Shown: one piece after another, positions 5,550 through 9,299 of the stretch
How the letters are laid out: every line of letters starts with the position of its first letter
How positions within the stretch are numbered: position 1 is the stretch's first letter
Assembly (NCBI GenBank): GCA_035491935.1
Contig: DATJJW010000233.1
Coordinates: 1-9,299, forward strand
Length of the DNA: 9,299 bases
Direction: 5' to 3'
From: DATJJW01 sp035491935
Lineage (GTDB): Bacteria > Pseudomonadota > Alphaproteobacteria > ATCC43930 > CGMCC-115725
Translations under genes and position numbers: made by a program
Notes under the pieces: generated by a model
The model's input: only the letters and a program-made list of their open reading frames with translations
Database searches by the model: none
What the model was told of the DNA's origin: nothing

Positions 5550-6722
5550 ATGATGGCAAGAATGGCGGGCAGGGTTTCCCTACTCATTGCCCGGATCGAT
5601 TGGTTGCCGAGCTCCCTCCTGCAATATTGGTCCCAACATCTGCGGCCCGCCCATCCCTGGCGCTGGGTGATCCTGCTGGTGGTATCCATGGCGATGGACT
5701 GGCTGCTGACCTCGTTCAAGGTCCCGGCGGCGCTGCTCCTGGGTCCGATGTTGACCGGCGTCGCCTTCGGCGTCGGTGGCGCGGGGCTGAAATCCTCCCG
5801 TTTCGGCGTCGTCTGCGCCCAGGCCGTGATCGGCTGCCTCATCGCCCGTTCGCTTTCGCCGTCGATCCTGATGTCCGTCGCCAATGACTGGTTCGAGATC
5901 AGCATCGCCGTCGGCACCTCCATCATCGCCAGCGCCTTTGTCGGCTGGCTGATCACCAAGCTGGGCATCTTGCCCGGCACGACCGCCGCCTGGGGCTCGA
6001 CGCCCGGCGCCGCCGCGGCCATGGTCGCGATGTCCGAGGCCTATGGCGCCGATATCCGGCTGGTCGCCTTCATGCAGTATGTCCGGGTGCTGGTGGTCGT
6101 GCTTTCGGCCTCGGCCGTGTCGCGTATCCTGCTCGGCATCTCCGATGCGCCGATCCCATCATCGCTGGCCGCCGCCACGCCGCATCCGCATCTCCTCTCC
6201 CTGATCGAGACGCTGGGCATCGCCTTTGTCGGGGCCTATCTCGGCTGGAAGCTCCGCATCCCCTCCGGCCCCTTGCTGGCGCCGATGCTGATCGGTGCCA
6301 CCATCCAGGGCTTCGGTCTGGTCGATCTCACCTTGCCGGCCTGGCTGCTGGCCCTCTCCTATACCGGCCTCGGCTGGTACATCGGCTTGGGCTTCAACCG
6401 CGAGGTCCTGATCCGCGCCTTCAAGGCACTGCCGCAACTGCTGATGGCGACGCTGCTGATCATCCTGCTCTGCGCGCTCACCGCCTGGATGCTGGTCGCG
6501 ATGATCCATACCGACCCGCTGACCGCCTATCTCGCGACGACCCCCGGCGGGCTGGACACGGTGACCATCATCGCCGTCGGCAGCCACTCCAATACGCCGC
6601 TGGTCCTCGCGGTCCAGACCCTGCGCGTCTTCGGCGTTGTGCTGACCGGCCCCTCCATCGCTAGATGGATCTCGCGCCATGCCGAGCCCACCTGGCGCCG
6701 GGCCAGCCCGTCCAAGAACTGA
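5550..6722 (+). CDS. AbrB-family integral membrane protein (COG3180, 'ammonia monooxygenase' misnomer)
   Basis: Polytopic inner-membrane protein of 390 residues with about ten hydrophobic segments. It shows the internal duplication typical of the family. VPAALLLGPMLTGVAFG (58-74) mirrors IPSGPLLAPMLIGATIQG (237-254). LPGTTAAWGSTPGAAAAM (141-158) followed by VAFMQYVRVLVVVL mirrors TTPGGLDTV (330-338) followed by LAVQTLRVFGVVL. The family is often labelled AbrB or putative ammonia monooxygenase, but it is unrelated to the Bacillus AbrB regulator and is more likely a transporter; the substrate is unknown. Two adjacent ATGs (5550, 5553) start the frame. No good Shine-Dalgarno sequence is present, so the exact start is uncertain and ATG 5562 is an alternative. 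folD begins 19 bp after its stop codon, suggesting co-transcription. Confidence 0.85.
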   Translation: MMARMAGRVSLLIARIDWLPSSLLQYWSQHLRPAHPWRWVILLVVSMAMDWLLTSFKVPAALLLGPMLTGVAFGVGGAGLKSSRFGVVCAQAVIGCLIARSLSPSILMSVANDWFEISIAVGTSIIASAFVGWLITKLGILPGTTAAWGSTPGAAAAMVAMSEAYGADIRLVAFMQYVRVLVVVLSASAVSRILLGISDAPIPSSLAAATPHPHLLSLIETLGIAFVGAYLGWKLRIPSGPLLAPMLIGATIQGFGLVDLTLPAWLLALSYTGLGWYIGLGFNREVLIRAFKALPQLLMATLLIILLCALTAWMLVAMIHTDPLTAYLATTPGGLDTVTIIAVGSHSNTPLVLAVQTLRVFGVVLTGPSIARWISRHAEPTWRRASPSKN

Positions 6723-6741
6723 ACTCCGGGAGCACCGCCCC

Positions 6742-7638
6742 ATGTCGCCTGCAACCTCGCCCATCACCACGCGCCTCATCGACGGCAAGGCCTTGGCGTC
6801 CGACATCCGTGCCGAGGTGGCAGCGGGTGCCGCCGCGTTCGTCCAACGCCATGGCCAGCCCCCCGGATTGGCGGTGGTGCTGGTCGGCGAGGATCCGGCC
6901 AGTGCCGTCTATGTCCGCAACAAGGGCAAGGAGACGCTGGCCGCCGGCATGCGCTCCTTCGAGCACAAGCTGCCGGCGGAGACCAGCGAGGGTGACCTGC
7001 TCGACCTGGTCCGGCGGCTCAACGCCGATCCCAACGTCCATGGCATCCTCGTCCAGCTGCCGCTGCCCAGGCATATCGATGCCGAGAAGGTGATCGCCAC
7101 CATCGATCCGGCCAAGGATGTCGACGGCTTCCATGTCGTCAATGCCGGCAAGCTGGCGGTCGGGCTCGACGGCATGGTTCCCTGCACGCCGCTCGGCTGC
7201 CTGATGATGCTGAAGCGCACGCTGGGCGAGCTGGTCGGCCTCAACGCCGTCATCGTCGGCCGCTCCAACATTGTCGGCAAGCCGATGGCGGCCCTGCTGC
7301 TGCGCGAAAGCTGCACCGTCACCATCGCCCATTCCAAGAGCCGCGACCTGCCCGATATCTGCCGGCGCGCCGATATCGTGGTCGCGGCCGTCGGTCGGCC
7401 GCAGATGGTCAAGGGCGACTGGATCAAGCCCGGCGCCTGTGTCATCGATGTCGGCATCAACCGGATCGAGAAGCCCGACGGCGGCACGCGGCTGGTCGGC
7501 GACGCCGATTGGGACTCCCTCCAGGGCGTCGCCGGCGCTGCCACCCCCGTGCCGGGCGGCGTCGGTCCCATGACCATTGCCTGCCTGCTCGCCAATACCT
7601 TGACCGCCGCGCGTCGGCAACTTGGCGAGACCGTGTAA
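6742..7638 (+). CDS. folD: Bifunctional methylenetetrahydrofolate dehydrogenase / methenyltetrahydrofolate cyclohydrolase
   Basis: Cytosolic one-carbon enzyme. It oxidises 5,10-methylene-THF with NADP and hydrolyses the methenyl product to 10-formyl-THF, supplying purine and formyl-methionine synthesis. The 298 residues match the usual length. The catalytic domain has the YxxxK pair as Tyr57 and Lys61 in YVRNK, GILVQLPLP (101-109) and DVDGFH (126-131). The nucleotide-binding domain has PCTPLG (147-152) and GRSNIVGKP (173-181). The C-terminus has the signature PVPGGVGPMTI. All key residues are intact. ATG 6742 is chosen because GGGAG lies 9 nt upstream and family members start near TRLIDGKALA; an upstream in-frame start at 6679 would overlap the preceding gene. 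It is 19 bp downstream of the AbrB-family gene and probably shares its transcript. Confidence 0.97.
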   Translation: MSPATSPITTRLIDGKALASDIRAEVAAGAAAFVQRHGQPPGLAVVLVGEDPASAVYVRNKGKETLAAGMRSFEHKLPAETSEGDLLDLVRRLNADPNVHGILVQLPLPRHIDAEKVIATIDPAKDVDGFHVVNAGKLAVGLDGMVPCTPLGCLMMLKRTLGELVGLNAVIVGRSNIVGKPMAALLLRESCTVTIAHSKSRDLPDICRRADIVVAAVGRPQMVKGDWIKPGACVIDVGINRIEKPDGGTRLVGDADWDSLQGVAGAATPVPGGVGPMTIACLLANTLTAARRQLGETV

Positions 7639-7657
7639 ATCTTGCTCCGGAGGCGGC

Positions 7658-7687
7658 TTCACTTTCTGCAAATCGTCGCGGTATTAT
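7658..7687 (+). promoter_or_regulatory. Candidate promoter for the exported-protein gene
   Basis: TATTAT (7682-7687) matches five of six bases of the -10 consensus and is preceded, with an 18-bp spacer, by TTCACT (7658-7663), four of six for -35. It lies in the AT-richer 190-bp gap between folD and the exported-protein gene. Transcription would start near 7694 and leave a leader of about 135 nt. Further AT-rich stretches at 7741-7770 could hold a closer promoter. Confidence 0.35.
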
Positions 7688-7828
7688 AGAGAATAAATGC
7701 CGGAAAGCCACGGAAACTGTTGGTTTTCCCAAATCGCCAACGCAATATTAACCTTTTAGCGTCTTTTTACTGAGTCACCGCAACAAAACCCACGCCGCGA
7801 CTGAGAATGCACGGCTTCTGATTGGGGG

Positions 7829-8638
7829 ATGATGATGACTTCCAGCAAAGGATCGCGCTGCTCCCGGCTCGGCAAGTACCTTATGGCGTCTTGCATGGTC
7901 GGTCTGTTCAGCCTCTCGATCGCGACCGCGCTTGCCGATGATCCGTCGCTGATCGTGGTCAGCGCCACCAACGCCAAGTTCCAGCCCGGCGACAAGGTGC
8001 CGGCGACCCAGTCGCTGACCCTCGCCGCCGGCCAGAGCGTCACCCTGATCGCCGCCGACGGCTCGGTCACGACGCTGAACGGCCCCTTCACCGGCGCTCC
8101 GACGGCAGCCGCCACGGCCAAGACCGCCAGCGTCACCGACATGCTGAGCCCGCTCCTGAAGAAGGCCGCGACCGAGCAGGCCACCCCCGGAGTCATCCGC
8201 GGCACCGGCGACCAGGCCACGGCGGCGGCGCTGGCCTCCGGCAACGTCGCCACCGGCCCCGATACCGATCCCTGGGTCATCGATTCCTCGCATGGCGGCG
8301 ACGTCTGCATCCATCAGGCGGTCGAATACGACATGTGGCGCCCGAACGCCTCGCAGCCGGCGACCCTGACGCTGGCGCCGGTCGGCGGTAAGGCCGACCA
8401 GGCGACCTCGCTGCAGTTCAAGGGCGGCACCTCGCGCGTCGGCGTGCCGGATTCGGTCATCTTCAAGGATGGCGGCCAGTACAAGATCACCGGCCCGAAC
8501 GGCAGCGAGACGATTACCGTCCACACGATCCCCGAGACGGTGCCGGCGACCAACAAGATCACCGCCGCCTGGTTCCTGCAGAAGCATTGCCAGGTCCAGG
8601 CGGAAGCCCTCGCCAAGTGGCTGGTCTCCAGCAACTAA
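7829..8638 (+). CDS. Exported protein of unknown function
   Basis: Protein of 269 residues that I cannot assign to a named family. A Sec signal peptide covers about 1-36 (basic KGSRCSRLGK, hydrophobic MVGLFSLSIATA, cleavage after ALA before DDP). Cys22 lies inside the hydrophobic part and is not a good lipobox. The mature N-terminal part (about 41-95) is beta-rich, with LTLAAGQSVTLIAADGSVTTLNGPF resembling FecR-like strand patterns; this likeness is weak. An Ala/Thr-rich linker (about 90-148) leads to a second part starting at DPWVID. It has just two cysteines, 160 and 254, which could form a disulfide, and a C-terminal helix (WFLQKHCQVQAEALAKWL). Three stacked ATGs (7829, 7832, 7835) follow a GGGGG run touching the first, so 7835 has the best spacing. 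It appears monocistronic: own leader before, strong terminator after. Confidence 0.8.
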   Translation: MMMTSSKGSRCSRLGKYLMASCMVGLFSLSIATALADDPSLIVVSATNAKFQPGDKVPATQSLTLAAGQSVTLIAADGSVTTLNGPFTGAPTAAATAKTASVTDMLSPLLKKAATEQATPGVIRGTGDQATAAALASGNVATGPDTDPWVIDSSHGGDVCIHQAVEYDMWRPNASQPATLTLAPVGGKADQATSLQFKGGTSRVGVPDSVIFKDGGQYKITGPNGSETITVHTIPETVPATNKITAAWFLQKHCQVQAEALAKWLVSSN

Positions 8639-8659
8639 AGAAAGTTCAATTTCGTGAAG

Positions 8660-8690
8660 GGCCGGCCCCGCAAGGGGTCGGCCTTTTTTA
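8660..8690 (+). terminator. Intrinsic (rho-independent) terminator
   Basis: GGCCGGCCCC (8660-8669) pairs with GGGGTCGGCC (8674-8683) over ten pairs, one of them G-U, closed by a stable GCAA tetraloop. Six T follow at once (8684-8689). It begins 21 bp after the exported-protein stop codon and should end that transcript, isolating the AsmA-family gene. Confidence 0.93.
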
Positions 8691-8700
8691 TTGGCCAATA
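8689..8700. repeat. 12-bp palindrome TATTGGCCAATA beside the terminator
   Basis: A perfect 12-bp palindrome starts at the end of the terminator T-run. It contains ATTGGCCAAT and may be an operator-like site upstream of the AsmA-family gene, or a by-product of local composition. No promoter hexamers with good spacing were found in the remaining gap up to 8831. Confidence 0.3.
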
Positions 8701-8831
8701 CTCGTCAAACTCTTCCCACCTTCTGTCGCCCGGACCCGTGATCGGAAGCAACCAAGTGGCGCCTCGTGCTGTTTGCCGTAGGAGCCATCCGATGAAGATG
8801 GCCCGCCGTACTGCCCTCGCCGAGGTGCCCG

Positions 8832-9299
8832 ATGGCCGTCAAGTTTACGCATCGCCTGCCGATCATCTCCGGCCTCATCATCGTGGCGCTGGTGCTGCTC
8901 GCCGTGTTCTGGGACTGGAATTGGTTCAAGCCGATCGTCGAGAGCAAGGCCACCGAAACGCTGGGACGGCAGGTGACCATCCGCAATATCGATCTCCACC
9001 TGTTCCGGCGCACCCCGGTCTTCGAGGCGGATGATGTACAGGTTGCCAACCCGGCGGGTTTCAAGGCGGAAAGCCGCTTCGGTTCGATCGGGAAGCTGGC
9101 GGTAGCGATCCAACCGTCAGGGCTGTTCCACCATCAGGTCAATCTGAGCTCCGTCGAGATCGACAATCCCAAGGGCGATCTCGGTCCCGGGCCCGACGGC
9201 AAGCCGAATTGGCTGTTCCCGGCGCTGATGAAGAAGCCGGATCAGCCTCCCTCCGCCTGGTCGACCAATATTGGCGCGCTGGTCGTGCGCGGCGGCGAC
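8832..9299 (+). CDS. AsmA-family protein, N-terminal part (runs off the window)
   Basis: The frame stays open to the window end, giving the first 156 residues; full AsmA-family proteins are several hundred residues or more. An N-terminal membrane anchor (about 8-28, LPIISGLIIVALVLLAVFW) is followed by the family-typical segment DWNWFKPIVESKATETLGRQVTI. Next come an ADDVQVANPAGF stretch and a repeated beta-strand pattern (VEIDNPKGDLG). AsmA-like proteins are inner-membrane anchored with a periplasmic beta-rich body; they affect outer-membrane assembly, and larger relatives form lipid-transfer bridges. ATG 8832 has GAGG 6 nt upstream and is the first usable start after an in-frame TGA at 8793. 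A short ORF in another frame (8792-9034) overlaps the start and has a good Shine-Dalgarno sequence, but its arginine-rich product looks like a frame shadow. The family call rests on pattern recognition of the N-terminus only. Confidence 0.85.
   Translation, partial: MAVKFTHRLPIISGLIIVALVLLAVFWDWNWFKPIVESKATETLGRQVTIRNIDLHLFRRTPVFEADDVQVANPAGFKAESRFGSIGKLAVAIQPSGLFHHQVNLSSVEIDNPKGDLGPGPDGKPNWLFPALMKKPDQPPSAWSTNIGALVVRGGD

Noticed and set aside
6661..7671. 336-residue minus-strand ORF opposite folD
   Set aside because: folD is certain on the plus strand; the opposite frame is a compositional shadow rich in Gly, Asp and Gln.
7712..7730. Terminator after folD (GGAAA...TTTCC stem)
   Set aside because: The stem is short and AT-rich and no T-run follows; it lies 70 bp or more beyond the stop codon.
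7775..8698. 307-residue minus-strand ORF opposite the exported-protein gene
   Set aside because: The plus-strand gene has a signal peptide, a start-site context and a terminator directly after it; the antisense ORF has none of these and reads through the terminator.
8792..9034. 80-residue plus-strand ORF with TAGGAG 7 nt before its ATG, overlapping the AsmA start
   Set aside because: The ribosome site is good, but the product is Arg/Gly/His-rich and matches a frame-shifted reading of the AsmA coding sequence. A short coupled leader peptide cannot be fully excluded.

Overview
The window reads as an ordinary GC-rich chromosomal segment, most likely from an alphaproteobacterium, possibly a Rhodospirillales-like lineage. 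The basis is codon usage, dense non-mobile housekeeping and accessory genes, and protein families common in that class (DUF2237, AbrB-type permease, AsmA). I assign no genus. I see no rRNA, tRNA, CRISPR array, transposase or integrase.

Layout. 1-140 is a short AT-rich intergenic edge. A YhhS/YfcJ-type MFS exporter (141-1328, minus) diverges from a zeta-class glutathione transferase / maleylacetoacetate isomerase-like gene (1508-2161, plus). The 179-bp spacer between them carries two inverted repeats close to the isomerase start. Next on the plus strand are a HutC-type GntR/UTRA regulator (2240-3022) and a VOC (glyoxalase-fold) protein (3098-3550). The regulator has its own candidate promoter, placed so that the mRNA could be leaderless. 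These genes form a plausible small catabolic or detoxification locus with a local regulator.

A Sfp-type 4'-phosphopantetheinyl transferase (3576-4334, minus) runs convergently to the VOC gene. Upstream of it on the same strand is a small secreted PRC-barrel-like protein (4463-4774, minus). That gene diverges from a DUF2237 cysteine-rich protein (4915-5328, plus). Their shared upstream region contains three tandem 12-bp GTTAAC repeats, the clearest unexplained non-coding structure in the window.

Further right are an AbrB-family membrane protein (5550-6722) and folD (6742-7638), 19 bp apart and probably co-transcribed. An exported protein of unknown function (7829-8638) follows, with a candidate promoter before it and a strong intrinsic terminator after it. 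The window ends inside the first 156 residues of an AsmA-family envelope protein (8832 onward).

I found no clear new multi-gene system such as a defence island, biosynthetic cluster or mobile element. The points most worth a second look are the GTTAAC repeat array, the possible operator in front of the isomerase, the possible leaderless regulator mRNA, and the uncharacterised exported protein.
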